Assembly (NCBI RefSeq): GCF_050586345.1
Contig: NZ_JBOCEF010000023.1
Span: 1 to 64,000, forward strand
Source: JBOCEF01 sp050586345
GTDB lineage: Bacteria; Pseudomonadota; Alphaproteobacteria; Rhodobacterales; Rhodobacteraceae
DNA length: 64,000 nt
Direction: 5' to 3'
Shown: positions 25,108 to 32,701 of the stretch, one piece after another
Layout: each line of letters opens with the position of its first letter
Position numbering within the stretch: position 1 is the stretch's first letter
The notes under the pieces: generated by a model
Seen by the model: the letters and a program-made list of their open reading frames with translations, nothing else
The model's database searches: none
What the model was told of the DNA's origin: nothing
Translations under genes and position numbers: made by a program

Positions 25108-26139
25108 ATGACCAGGCCAGAACGCAATCCGCTCCTGCCGGACCGGATGCCGAAGGGGGATTTCTTCCTCTGCGACATCCTCGATGCGGCGCCCAAGGGC
25201 GACCTGCCCTCGATGGAGCACCCGCTCTTCTCCGTCTCCACGCGCCCGGACACCAATGTGCGCCGCTATGAGCAGGGCGAGCATTTCGTCGAGGTGACGC
25301 CCTCGGTCAAAGGCCTCGCCACCGTCTTCGACCGCGACATCCTGATCTTCTGCATCTCCCAGCTCGTGCGCGCCCTCGACGAGGGGACCAAGGTCTCCCG
25401 CACCGTGCGCTTCCGCGCCGTGGACCTGATGCGCTCCACCAATCGCGACGTGTCGGGCAAGGGCTACCAGGCCCTCGTCGCCGCCTTCGAACGCCTCGCC
25501 GGCACCCGCATCACCACCAACGTGATCGAGAACGAGACCTACGTGACCGACGGCTTCGGCCTGATCGACCGCTGGCGCATCGTGCGCGAGCGCAAGGACG
25601 GCCGGATGCAGGAGATCGAGGTCGAGCTCTCGGACTGGGTCTTCGAGGCGATCAACAACTACGAGGTCCTCACCCTCGACCGCGACTATTTCCGCCTGCG
25701 CAAACCCATCGAGCGCCGCCTCTACGAGATCGCGCGCAAGCATTGCGGCGCGCAGAAGTCGTGGAAGATCGGCCTGCCCAAGCTGAAATACAAGATCGGC
25801 TCCAACTCCTCGGACAAGGAGTTCAAGCGCCTCGTCTCCCGCATCATCAACGAGCCGCACGACCACATCCCCCAGTACAGCTTCGAGATGCGCGAGGGGA
25901 TCGTCCACGTCACCAACCGCAATTTCGCCCCGACGCCGAAGACCGCCGACACCTATGCCGGGCGGCTGGAGCCGGACGCCTATGACGGCGCCCGCCAGCG
26001 CGCCCCCGGCTGGGACGTCTACATGCTCGAGCAGAAATGGCGCGCCTGGATGCACAAGAACGGCTATTCCTCGGCGCATCCCACCAAGTCCTTCCTCTCC
26101 TTCTGCGCCGAGCATTACGAGCGCAACGGCGCGCCGTAA
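25108..26139 (+). CDS. Plasmid replication initiator, RPA family
   Basis: 343 residues of the alphaproteobacterial replication initiator protein A family. Characteristic segments are the N-terminal MPKGDFFLCDILDAAPKGD, TVFDRDILIFCISQL, VSGKGYQALVAAFERL..TRITTN, and a paired winged-helix core with LDRDYFRLRKPIERRLYEIARKH. It should bind the iterons immediately upstream and recruit the replisome. Start chosen at ATG 25108, the first in frame after the iterons; the Shine-Dalgarno is weak (GAGCAG). parA and parB follow on the same strand after parS sites. After the TAA the same frame stays open for 144 codons into the small downstream gene. Confidence 0.93.
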   Translation: MTRPERNPLLPDRMPKGDFFLCDILDAAPKGDLPSMEHPLFSVSTRPDTNVRRYEQGEHFVEVTPSVKGLATVFDRDILIFCISQLVRALDEGTKVSRTVRFRAVDLMRSTNRDVSGKGYQALVAAFERLAGTRITTNVIENETYVTDGFGLIDRWRIVRERKDGRMQEIEVELSDWVFEAINNYEVLTLDRDYFRLRKPIERRLYEIARKHCGAQKSWKIGLPKLKYKIGSNSSDKEFKRLVSRIINEPHDHIPQYSFEMREGIVHVTNRNFAPTPKTADTYAGRLEPDAYDGARQRAPGWDVYMLEQKWRAWMHKNGYSSAHPTKSFLSFCAEHYERNGAP

Positions 26140-26226
26140 GCGCACCGCCCGGCGCCCTGCCCCGTCCCGGTCGACGCGCGCGACGCCATCGCCCTGCCCG
26201 GCCTCCACGACGCCCGTCTCGCCGCG

Positions 26227-26571
26227 ATGCACCTCGACGGGACGGGCGCGCGGCTTGAACTTCGGGGCCCGGGGGGCGAGCGGGCGCAGCTGCGGCTCTC
26301 CGACCTGCGCCGGGTCCGGGTCGAGGGCCCCGGCGACGGCTGGATCGTCAACGACATCTCCTGCCACGCCCCCGCCAGGGGCCCTGCCCCGCGGGCCTGC
26401 GACGGCGGTCTGCGCCCGGACCTGTCGCTCGCCGCGCTCCTTGCCGGCGACGCCGCCGCGGCCGGGGCGTTCCGCGCCGCCAATCGCGACGCCTGGCTGG
26501 TGCAGCTCGACCCGAGCCATGGCGGCCCCCGCGCCTTCGTCGCCGGCGCCGCCCGCTTCGCGCGCGGCTGA
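26227..26571 (+). CDS. Small hypothetical protein between rep and parS
   Basis: 114 residues, no family recognised. The first part reads like a beta-rich domain (MHLDGTGARLELRGP, RLSDLRRVRVEGPGDGWIV) and the rest is Ala-rich. It shares the reading frame of rep: the frame stays open from the rep TAA (26137-26139) to the ATG here, and the upstream in-frame residues also look protein-like. A longer form from a non-ATG start is therefore possible. No clear ribosome binding site is seen. It may belong to the replication module, or be a decayed rep extension. Confidence 0.4.
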   Translation: MHLDGTGARLELRGPGGERAQLRLSDLRRVRVEGPGDGWIVNDISCHAPARGPAPRACDGGLRPDLSLAALLAGDAAAAGAFRAANRDAWLVQLDPSHGGPRAFVAGAARFARG

Positions 26572-26658
26572 GCCGGGCCGCCGCCCGCCGCGTTGACCGC
26601 CGCGCCCTCCCCGCCCCGCCCTGCGACGGAACCGCCGCCGGGGCGCCCGGCGGGCAAA

Positions 26659-26676
26659 AGTTGACAGCTGTCAACT
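26659..26676. promoter_or_regulatory. parS palindrome 1
   Basis: AGTTGACAGCTGTCAACT, a perfect 18-bp palindrome that matches the RepABC-type parS consensus GTT-N4-GC-N4-AAC. First of three copies spaced 57-58 bp in the gene-free stretch 26572-26917 between rep and parA. The likely ligand is the ParB encoded downstream. Confidence 0.88.
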
Positions 26677-26715
26677 CACTCCCCCGCTCCGGCCGCCCCC
26701 CCCGGGCCGCCGGAA

Positions 26716-26733
26716 AGTTGACAGCTGTCAACT
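26716..26733. promoter_or_regulatory. parS palindrome 2
   Basis: Identical 18-bp palindrome, 57 bp after the first copy. Regular spacing suggests cooperative ParB loading. Confidence 0.88.
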
Positions 26734-26773
26734 CCGCCCGCCGCGGCGCGCCGCCCTTCGCCCGGACCCGCCG

Positions 26774-26791
26774 AGTTGACAGCTGTCAACT
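26774..26791. promoter_or_regulatory. parS palindrome 3
   Basis: Identical 18-bp palindrome, 58 bp after the second copy and about 45 bp before the larger dyad preceding parA. Confidence 0.88.
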
Positions 26792-26836
26792 CGCCCCCTC
26801 CCCGGCGTACGCTGGGCTTCCCCCCTGCCCGTCCAT

Positions 26837-26878
26837 GAGTTACGCTTGCCGCCATAAAACCGGCGGCGACCGTAACTC
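26837..26878. promoter_or_regulatory. Large dyad before parA, likely operator
   Basis: Outer arms GAGTTACG (26837-26844) and CGTAACTC (26871-26878) enclose inner arms GCCGCC and GGCGGC around ATAAAACC. The dyad ends 39 bp before the parA start and contains a -10-like AT-rich core. ParA proteins of this class repress their own operon through such sites, so this is a candidate parA operator. Confidence 0.55.
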
Positions 26879-26917
26879 GCCCCATTGGCCGCAACGGCCG
26901 AACCGAGGCAGACACAC

Positions 26918-28096
26918 ATGCAGCAGATCCGCATCGACGAGCTCGTCGCGGAGCACGCCCGCGCGCTGTCCGAGCGCCTGGCCCTCCACCGCGAACAGCT
27001 CTTCCCCCCAGACGCGCAGAAACAGATGCGCCGCTTCACCTCGGGCGAGGTGGCCCGGCTCCTCGGCGTCACCGACGCCTACCTGCGCAAGCTCCATCTC
27101 GGCGGCGAAGGCCCCGAGCCCGAGACCGGCGCCGGCGGGCGGCGCTCCTATTCCACCGAGGACATCGCCGCCCTGCGCCGCCTGCTCGAGGCCCGCGCCA
27201 AGACCCCCGGCCAGTACATCCCCGGGCGGCGCGCGGGCGACCACCTGCAGGTCGTCACCGTCATCAACTTCAAGGGCGGCAGCGCCAAGACCACCACCGC
27301 CGCGCACCTGGCCCAGAAATGCGCCCTCGACGGCTACCGGGTGCTGGCCATCGACCTCGACCCCCAGGCCTCGCTCTCGGCCCTCCATGGCGTTCAGCCC
27401 GAGCTCGACCTCGCCGATGGCGGCACGCTCTATGACGCGATCCGCTATGACGAGCCGGTCCCGCTCTCGGACATCATCCGGCCGACCTACATCACCGGGC
27501 TCGACATCGTGCCGGGCAATCTCGACCTGATGGAATACGAGCATGACACGCCGCGGGTGCTGGCGCAGCGCACGGCCCCGGACGCGCCGTTCTTCACCCG
27601 GATCGGCGAGGCGCTGGCGGCGGTCGAGGACCGCTACGACCTGGTGATCATCGACTGCCCGCCGCAGCTGGGCTTCCTGACCATGTCGGCGCTGTCCGCC
27701 GCCACTGCGGTGCTGGTGACGATCCACCCGCAGATGCTCGACATGATGTCGATGTGCCAGTTCCTGCTGATGACCTCGGAGCTGCTGGGCGTGGTGGCGC
27801 AGGCCGGGGGCGACATGTCCTATGACTGGCTGCGCTACGTGGTGACCCGCTACGAGCCCGGCGACGGGCCGCAGAGCCAGATGGTGGGCTTCATGCGCGC
27901 CCTGTTCGGCGACCACGTGCTGGCCAACGAGGTGCTCAAGTCCACGGCCATCTCGGATGCGGGCATCACCAAGCAGACCCTCTACGAGGTGGAGAAAAGC
28001 AACTTCACCCGCTCGACCTACGAGCGGGCGATCGAGAGCCTCGACGCCGTGAACGGCGAGATCGAGGCGCTGGTGCAGCAGGCATGGGGACGCTGA
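26918..28096 (+). CDS. parA: Partition ATPase ParA
   Basis: 392 residues. The N-terminal 100 residues hold a MerR-like helix-turn-helix (FTSGEVARLLGVTDAYLRKLHLGGEGP), typical of class Ia ParA and RepABC RepA proteins that repress their operon. The ATPase domain has a deviant Walker A KGGSAKTTT, a DLDPQASLSA switch and Walker B IIDCPPQLG. It positions the replicon at cell division together with ParB. ATG 26918 is preceded by GAGG at 26905. The TTG at 26885 was rejected because the Shine-Dalgarno supports 26918. The 3' end lies 2 nt before the chosen parB start. Confidence 0.93.
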   Translation: MQQIRIDELVAEHARALSERLALHREQLFPPDAQKQMRRFTSGEVARLLGVTDAYLRKLHLGGEGPEPETGAGGRRSYSTEDIAALRRLLEARAKTPGQYIPGRRAGDHLQVVTVINFKGGSAKTTTAAHLAQKCALDGYRVLAIDLDPQASLSALHGVQPELDLADGGTLYDAIRYDEPVPLSDIIRPTYITGLDIVPGNLDLMEYEHDTPRVLAQRTAPDAPFFTRIGEALAAVEDRYDLVIIDCPPQLGFLTMSALSAATAVLVTIHPQMLDMMSMCQFLLMTSELLGVVAQAGGDMSYDWLRYVVTRYEPGDGPQSQMVGFMRALFGDHVLANEVLKSTAISDAGITKQTLYEVEKSNFTRSTYERAIESLDAVNGEIEALVQQAWGR

Positions 28097-28098
28097 AG

Positions 28099-29214
28099 AT
28101 GTCGAGGAAGACCCGGAAATCCATGCTCGCCGACCTGATGGCGGGGGGAACGCAGACCGAGGGCGCGGACGCCGCGCGCACGGCCGGGGCCACGGCTGGG
28201 GGCAAGGCCAAGGCCGGGGCCGGGGGCAAGGCGCAGCCGCGGACCGAGGAGATCGACGCGGCGCCGGGGGCGACGGCGAAGCCGCGCGCCGCCGGGCGGG
28301 AGGCGCGGGAGAGCGCCGCGCCCGCCGCGCCCGCCCGCCGTCCGGCGGCGCGCAAGGGGGCGGTCGGGGCGATCTCCTCGGCCGTCGCCGCGATGCGGGC
28401 CAACGCGGTGGTGGAACTGGACCCCAACGCGATCCACGCCGGGGGCCTGTCGGACCGGCTCGAGGACGTGCAGGCCGACGACGCCGAGCTGCGCCGCTCG
28501 ATCCGCGCCCATGGCCAGCAGGTGCCGGTCCTGGTGCGCCCGCATCCCGGGACGCCCGGGGAATGGCAGATCGTCTATGGCCGCCGCCGGGTGCTGGCGG
28601 CGCGGGACCTCGGGATCAAGGTCAAGGCGCTGGTGCGCGAGCTGGACGACGAGGCCCTGGTCATGGCCCAGGGGCAGGAGAACGCCGCGCGGCGGGACCT
28701 GAGCTTCATCGAGAAGGTGAATTTCGCCCGGCAGATGGAGGAGGCGGGCTATGACCGCGCCGCCATCGGCGACGCGCTGGCCGCCGACAAGACCCTGGTC
28801 AGCCGGATGCTGGCGGTGGCGGCGAAGGTGCCCGCGCCGGTGATCGGCGCCATCGGCGCGGCGCACGGGGTGGGCCGTCCGCGCTGGCTGGAGCTTGCGG
28901 CGCTGATCGAGGGGCGCGACCCCGAGGACGTCGCCGCCCTGGTGCCGGCGGTGGCGGGCGACGACCCGGCGGGCCGGTTCGACGCGCTGCTGGCGCATCT
29001 GAAGCGCAAGGCCGCCGCGGCGAAACCCGCCGCGCCGCGCCCCGAGGCGCTGGAGATCCGGGCCGAGGACGGCGCGCCGCTGGCGGTGGCCAGGCGGGCG
29101 GGGCAGGGGGGGCGGCTGTCGCTGGCGCTGGAGGCCGGGGCGGGGTTCGAGGACTGGCTGCTGGCCGAGCTTCCGGCGCTGCACGCGAAGTGGAAGGCGG
29201 GGCAGGGAAGTTGA
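28099..29214 (+). CDS. parB: Centromere-binding protein ParB
   Basis: 371 residues. A basic N-terminus (MSRKTRKSMLADLM) and an Ala/Gly-rich linker precede the ParB/Spo0J NTPase fold: GQQVPVLVRPHP, YGRRRVLAARDLGI, and the GQENAARRDLSFIEKVNFARQM segment, then a helix-turn-helix (RAAIGDALAADKTLVSRML). It should bind the 18-bp palindromes around the operon. GGGGA at 28086-28090 fits the ATG at 28099; an ATG at 28084 would overlap parA by 13 nt. The last two codons (AGT TGA) are part of a fourth parS palindrome. Confidence 0.92.
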   Translation: MSRKTRKSMLADLMAGGTQTEGADAARTAGATAGGKAKAGAGGKAQPRTEEIDAAPGATAKPRAAGREARESAAPAAPARRPAARKGAVGAISSAVAAMRANAVVELDPNAIHAGGLSDRLEDVQADDAELRRSIRAHGQQVPVLVRPHPGTPGEWQIVYGRRRVLAARDLGIKVKALVRELDDEALVMAQGQENAARRDLSFIEKVNFARQMEEAGYDRAAIGDALAADKTLVSRMLAVAAKVPAPVIGAIGAAHGVGRPRWLELAALIEGRDPEDVAALVPAVAGDDPAGRFDALLAHLKRKAAAAKPAAPRPEALEIRAEDGAPLAVARRAGQGGRLSLALEAGAGFEDWLLAELPALHAKWKAGQGS

Positions 29215-29226
29215 CAGCTGTCAACT
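29209..29226. promoter_or_regulatory. parS palindrome 4, overlapping the parB stop
   Basis: Exact copy of AGTTGACAGCTGTCAACT. The TGA of parB is inside it (29212-29214), so the par operon is bracketed by ParB sites. Confidence 0.85.
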
Positions 29227-29308
29227 CGGCGGGCCCCGCCTTGGACCGGCGCGCGGCGGCGGGGCCTGGCTGGGCCTGGCCCCCCGGGCGGGGGGCTGAG
29301 GCCGCCCC

Positions 29309-30373
29309 TTACGCCGCCGCGGGGGCCATGGAGCGTTCGAGCATCCCGAACAGGTCGCGCGGATCGTCGGGATCGGCGAGCATGTCGAGGGGCTGGGCCA
29401 CGCGGTAGGCCTCGATCTTGGCCTTCACGTAGCGCAGGGCGCTGAAATCCTCGATCGCGAAGCCGACGCTGTCGAAGAGGGTGATCTGGCGCGCGTCCCG
29501 GCGGCCCGTCGCCTCGCCGCGCATGACCTTCCACAGCTCGGTATAGGGGTGGTCGAGCGGCATCTGCTGCAGCTCTCCCTCCACCCGGGTCTGCTCGGGG
29601 TATTCCACGAACATGTCGGCGCGGCGGACGATGTCGGGGTGGAGTTCCGTCTTGCCCGGGCAGTCGCCGCCGATGGCGTTGATGTGGACCCCGGCGCCGA
29701 CCATGTTGTCGGTCAGGATCGTCGCGTTCTTCTTGTCGGCGGTGCAGGTGGTGATGACATGGGCGCCCTCGACCGCCGCCTGCGCGCTGTCGCAGGCGGT
29801 GACGTCGAAGCCGCGGGCGGAGAGGTTGCGCATGGCCTTCTCGGTCGCCTTCGGGTCGATGTCGTAGAGGCGCAAGGTGTTGATTCCGCAGAGCGCGCGG
29901 AAGGCGAGGGCCTGGAATTCGCACTGCGCGCCATTGCCGATCAGCGCCATGACCGAGGCGTCCTTGGGCGCGAGATACTTGCCGACAAGGGCCGAGGTCG
30001 CGGCGGTGCGCAGCGCGGTCAGCAGGGTCATCTCGGTCAGCAGCGCCGGGTAGCCGGTGGCGACCGAGGAGAGGACGCCGAAGGCGGTGACGGTCTGGAA
30101 GCCGTCCTTCGTGTTCTTCGGGTGGCCGTTGACGTATTTGAACCCGTAGCTTTCGGCATCCGCGGTGGGCATCAGCTCGATCACGCCGTCCTGCGAATGG
30201 GAGGCGATGCGCGGGGTCTTGTCGAATTCGGGCCAGCGGCGGAAGTCATCCTCGATGAAACCGGCGAGCTCGGCCATGAACTGTTCCGGTCCCACCTGCG
30301 CCACGAGGCGCATCATCGCGTCGACCGACACGAAGGGGACATAGGCGAGGGCGGAGGGGTCGGGGCGGTGCAT
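29309..30373 (-). CDS. Ornithine cyclodeaminase
   Basis: 354 residues of the OCD/mu-crystallin family, which converts L-ornithine to L-proline and ammonia with bound NAD. Family segments are seen: FGVLSSVATGYPALLTEMT, the LRTAATSALVGKYLAPKD core, the Rossmann loop LIGNGAQCEFQALAF, ITTCTADKKNA and GDCPGKTELH. The length is usual. ATG 30373 has AAGGAGA upstream. It lies 62 bp downstream of the arginase gene on the same strand, so arginine is turned into proline via ornithine. Confidence 0.93.
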   Translation of the reverse strand: MHRPDPSALAYVPFVSVDAMMRLVAQVGPEQFMAELAGFIEDDFRRWPEFDKTPRIASHSQDGVIELMPTADAESYGFKYVNGHPKNTKDGFQTVTAFGVLSSVATGYPALLTEMTLLTALRTAATSALVGKYLAPKDASVMALIGNGAQCEFQALAFRALCGINTLRLYDIDPKATEKAMRNLSARGFDVTACDSAQAAVEGAHVITTCTADKKNATILTDNMVGAGVHINAIGGDCPGKTELHPDIVRRADMFVEYPEQTRVEGELQQMPLDHPYTELWKVMRGEATGRRDARQITLFDSVGFAIEDFSALRYVKAKIEAYRVAQPLDMLADPDDPRDLFGMLERSMAPAAA

Positions 30374-30390
30374 CTCTGGTCTCCTTGGTT

Positions 30391-30443
30391 TCAGGCGGTC
30401 TGGGGTCAGGCGGCCCGGATTCAGGCGGCCCGGATTCAGGCGG
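30391..30443. repeat. 15-bp tandem repeat over the arginase stop
   Basis: TCAGGCGG recurs at 30391, 30406, 30421 and 30436, an exact 15-bp period. The last copy supplies the arginase stop codon (TCA, 30436-30438, minus strand). Each copy carries another TCA in the same frame, so copy number does not change the protein end. Confidence 0.8.
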
Positions 30444-31365
30444 ATCGGCGGGTGAGGCGGTCGAGCACGCGGCGGCCCATGAGGGAGGCCGCGAGGTCGC
30501 AGAGCAGCGAGGCGGTGGCCCCGCGGTGGTCGAGGAACGGGTTCAGCTCCACGAGGTCGAGCGAGGAGACGAGGCCGCTGTCATGCAGCGTCTCCATGAT
30601 CAGGTGCGCCTCGCGGAAGGTGGCGCCGCCGGGGACGGTGGTGCCCACGGCGGGGGCGATGGCGGGGTCGAGGAAGTCGACGTCGAGGGAGACGTGGAGC
30701 AGCCCGTTCGCGGCCTCGACCCGGGCGAGGAATTCGGAGAGCGGGGCATGCACGCCGCGTTCGTCGATGGCGCGCATGTCGTGGACGGTGAGGCCGATCT
30801 CCTCGATCAGCGCCTCTTCCGCCGGATCGACGGAGCGGATGCCCATCATGCAGACATTGGCCGGGTCGACGGCGGCGGGGAGGGGCGGGAAGGCCTCGAG
30901 CCCCGCGCGGCCGGTGAAATAGGCGACCGGGCAGCCGTGCAGATTGCCCGAGGTGGTGGTCCCGAGGGTGTGCAGGTCCGGGTGGGCGTCGAGCCACAGG
31001 ACGAAGAGCGGGCGGCCAAGCTCCGCCGCGCGGCGGGCCACGCCCGGCACGGTGCCGGCGGACATGGAGTGATCGCCGCCGAGGAAGATCGGCAGCTCGA
31101 AGCGCGTGGCGGCGTCATGGGCGGCGTGCTGGAGGGTCTCGATCCAGGCGCGGGTTTCCGCGAGGTGGTGGATGGCGGCGTTGGCGTGGGGCAGGGGCTC
31201 CTGCGGCGGGATGGAGAGGTCGCCGAGATCGGCGACGGCGTGCCCGAGCCCGCGCAGGGCCGGGACGATCCCGGCGGTGCGCAGGGCGGCGGGGCCCATC
31301 AGGCAGCCGGGCTGGGAGGCGCCCGTCTCGATCGGGGCGCCGAGGATGGAGAGGGAGCGGGGCAT
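30436..31365 (-). CDS. Arginase
   Basis: 309 residues of the ureohydrolase family; hydrolyses L-arginine to ornithine and urea with a binuclear manganese site. Metal motifs are LGGDHS, DAHPDLHT and DVDFLDP, followed by VELNPFLD, all intact. ATG 31365 is preceded by GCAGGAGG. It forms a unit with ornithine cyclodeaminase downstream, and an Lrp/AsnC gene is divergent. No urease genes are in the window. The stop codon lies in a 15-bp tandem repeat. Confidence 0.94.
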   Translation of the reverse strand: MPRSLSILGAPIETGASQPGCLMGPAALRTAGIVPALRGLGHAVADLGDLSIPPQEPLPHANAAIHHLAETRAWIETLQHAAHDAATRFELPIFLGGDHSMSAGTVPGVARRAAELGRPLFVLWLDAHPDLHTLGTTTSGNLHGCPVAYFTGRAGLEAFPPLPAAVDPANVCMMGIRSVDPAEEALIEEIGLTVHDMRAIDERGVHAPLSEFLARVEAANGLLHVSLDVDFLDPAIAPAVGTTVPGGATFREAHLIMETLHDSGLVSSLDLVELNPFLDHRGATASLLCDLAASLMGRRVLDRLTRRSA

Positions 31366-31458
31366 GGCGCGCCTCCTGCAAATCTGGCGTTTCGGGATGG
31401 CCCTTGGGCCGTGTTGCAGGCAGGATAGCGGCGGGGATTGGCGATTCCGCGGGGTGAT

Positions 31459-31496
31459 TTGCGCAGTCCGCAGGGAATATTGCGCGGATTGCGCAA
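31459..31496. promoter_or_regulatory. Lrp/AsnC operator dyad
   Basis: TTGCGCAGTCCGC (31459-31471) and GCGGATTGCGCAA (31484-31496) are inverted copies with one mismatch around a 12-bp spacer. They lie between the divergent arginase and Lrp-family genes, 20 bp before the latter, as expected for an autoregulated Lrp site. Confidence 0.7.
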
Positions 31497-31516
31497 GGCT
31501 ACAGGTGATTTGACCA

Positions 31517-31942
31517 ATGGCAGTGCTGGACGAGACCGACCGGGCGATCATCGCGGCGCTGCGCGGGGATGCGCGGATGTCGGTGACCGAGCTTGCGGGC
31601 GTGGTGGGGGTGTCGCGCACCACCGCGGCGACGCGGCTGGAGGCCTTGGTGGAGGCCGGGCGCATCCGGCGCTTCACCATCGAGACCGACACGGATGTAG
31701 AGGGCGAGGTGCGCGCGATCACCATGATCGAGCTGCAGGGCAGCATGTCCCGCGCCGTGGTCCGGGCCTTGCGCAAGCTGCCCGAGGTCTACACGCTGTG
31801 GTCCACCAACGGGGCCTGGGACCTGGTGGTGGAGATCCGCTGCGACAGCCTGGTGAGCTTCGACCGGGCGCTGCGCGAGATCCGGGAGATCAAGGGCGTG
31901 GCGAACAGCGAAAGCTCGCTGCTGCTGGCGCATGTCGGGTGA
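31517..31942 (+). CDS. Lrp/AsnC-family regulator
   Basis: 141 residues. An N-terminal helix-turn-helix (LDETDRAIIAALRGDARMSV, LAGVVGVSRTTAATRLEALVEAGRIRRF) is followed by the RAM ligand-binding domain with the VxxxxxxxGxWDLVVEIRC pattern. It is divergent from arginase and ornithine cyclodeaminase and probably induces them with arginine or ornithine, as known for related arginase regulators. A strong dyad lies in the shared promoter. Confidence 0.93.
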   Translation: MAVLDETDRAIIAALRGDARMSVTELAGVVGVSRTTAATRLEALVEAGRIRRFTIETDTDVEGEVRAITMIELQGSMSRAVVRALRKLPEVYTLWSTNGAWDLVVEIRCDSLVSFDRALREIREIKGVANSESSLLLAHVG

Positions 31943-32017
31943 GCGGCGTCGTTGATCGCGGAGGCGTCTTCACGTAGCGTTCACGGTATCGTAATGAAAC
32001 CATCTGGGGACTTCACC

Positions 32018-32626
32018 ATGCCGATGTTCAAGCCCGCGCTGCTCGCGGCCGCCTTCGCCCTCGCGCTTCCCGCCGCGGCGGGGGCCATCACCCTCGACTT
32101 CGAATCCGACGTGGGCGGGGGCAAGGCCAACGGCTTCTCCTCGGTCGACAGCGCGCTGCTGAGCTTCACCGACTCGGTCGGCGCCAACCTGAGCGTCTCG
32201 AACTATGGCGTGCAGGGGGACGGGCAGTCGCTGGGCGTTCACGGGGACAGCGACCTGTCGCAGCTGCTGATGAGCTTCACCGGCTTCGCGGCGTCGCTGT
32301 CGCTCGATTTCGGCAATGACGATTCGTGCTGTTCGTCGGCGGGGGACCTCGCGTGGCTGATCGGCTATTCGGGCGGCTCCGAGGTGGCGGCGAGCTCGGT
32401 GGTGATGAACCGCGACGACGTGATGAACCAGGGCATCTCGATCTCGGGCGTGTTCGACAGCGCGGTGTTCTACTATGGCGACGCGTCGCGCAACGTGATC
32501 GCGCTGACCGAGATCGTGGACAACATCACCTTCGAGATGGCCGTGTCGGACGTGCCGGTTCCGGCCGCGGGGCTGCTGCTGCTGGGCGGCATCGGCGCGC
32601 TGGCGGGGCTGCGCCGCCGGGGCTGA
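32018..32626 (+). CDS. VPLPA/PEP-CTERM-like exported protein
   Basis: 202 residues. A signal peptide (MFKPALLAAAFALALPAAAG) is followed by a beta-rich domain with FESDVGG, SFTGFAASLSLDFGND and two adjacent cysteines (DDSCCSS), then a C-terminal sorting tag: VPVPAAG, a hydrophobic helix (LLLLGGIGALAG) and a terminal RRRG. This fits rhodobacterial VPLPA/PEP-CTERM substrates sorted by exosortases or rhombosortase-like enzymes; none is in the window. The surface domain function is unknown. ATG 32018 has GGGGA 7 nt upstream; earlier ATG at 31994 is less likely. A strong terminator follows. Confidence 0.85.
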   Translation: MPMFKPALLAAAFALALPAAAGAITLDFESDVGGGKANGFSSVDSALLSFTDSVGANLSVSNYGVQGDGQSLGVHGDSDLSQLLMSFTGFAASLSLDFGNDDSCCSSAGDLAWLIGYSGGSEVAASSVVMNRDDVMNQGISISGVFDSAVFYYGDASRNVIALTEIVDNITFEMAVSDVPVPAAGLLLLGGIGALAGLRRRG

Positions 32627-32645
32627 GGCGAAGGCCGGAATGAAG

Positions 32646-32680
32646 AAGGGCGCGCGCCGGGTCCCGGCGCGCGCCCTTTT
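32646..32680. terminator. Rho-independent terminator
   Basis: Perfect arms GGGCGCGCGCCGGG (32648-32661) and CCCGGCGCGCGCCC (32663-32676), extended by AA/TT, then a T run. It ends the CTERM gene and, being symmetrical, probably also the convergent TRAP operon. Confidence 0.88.
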
Positions 32681-32701
32681 GTCTTGCCGCTGCGAGGGGC
32701 C

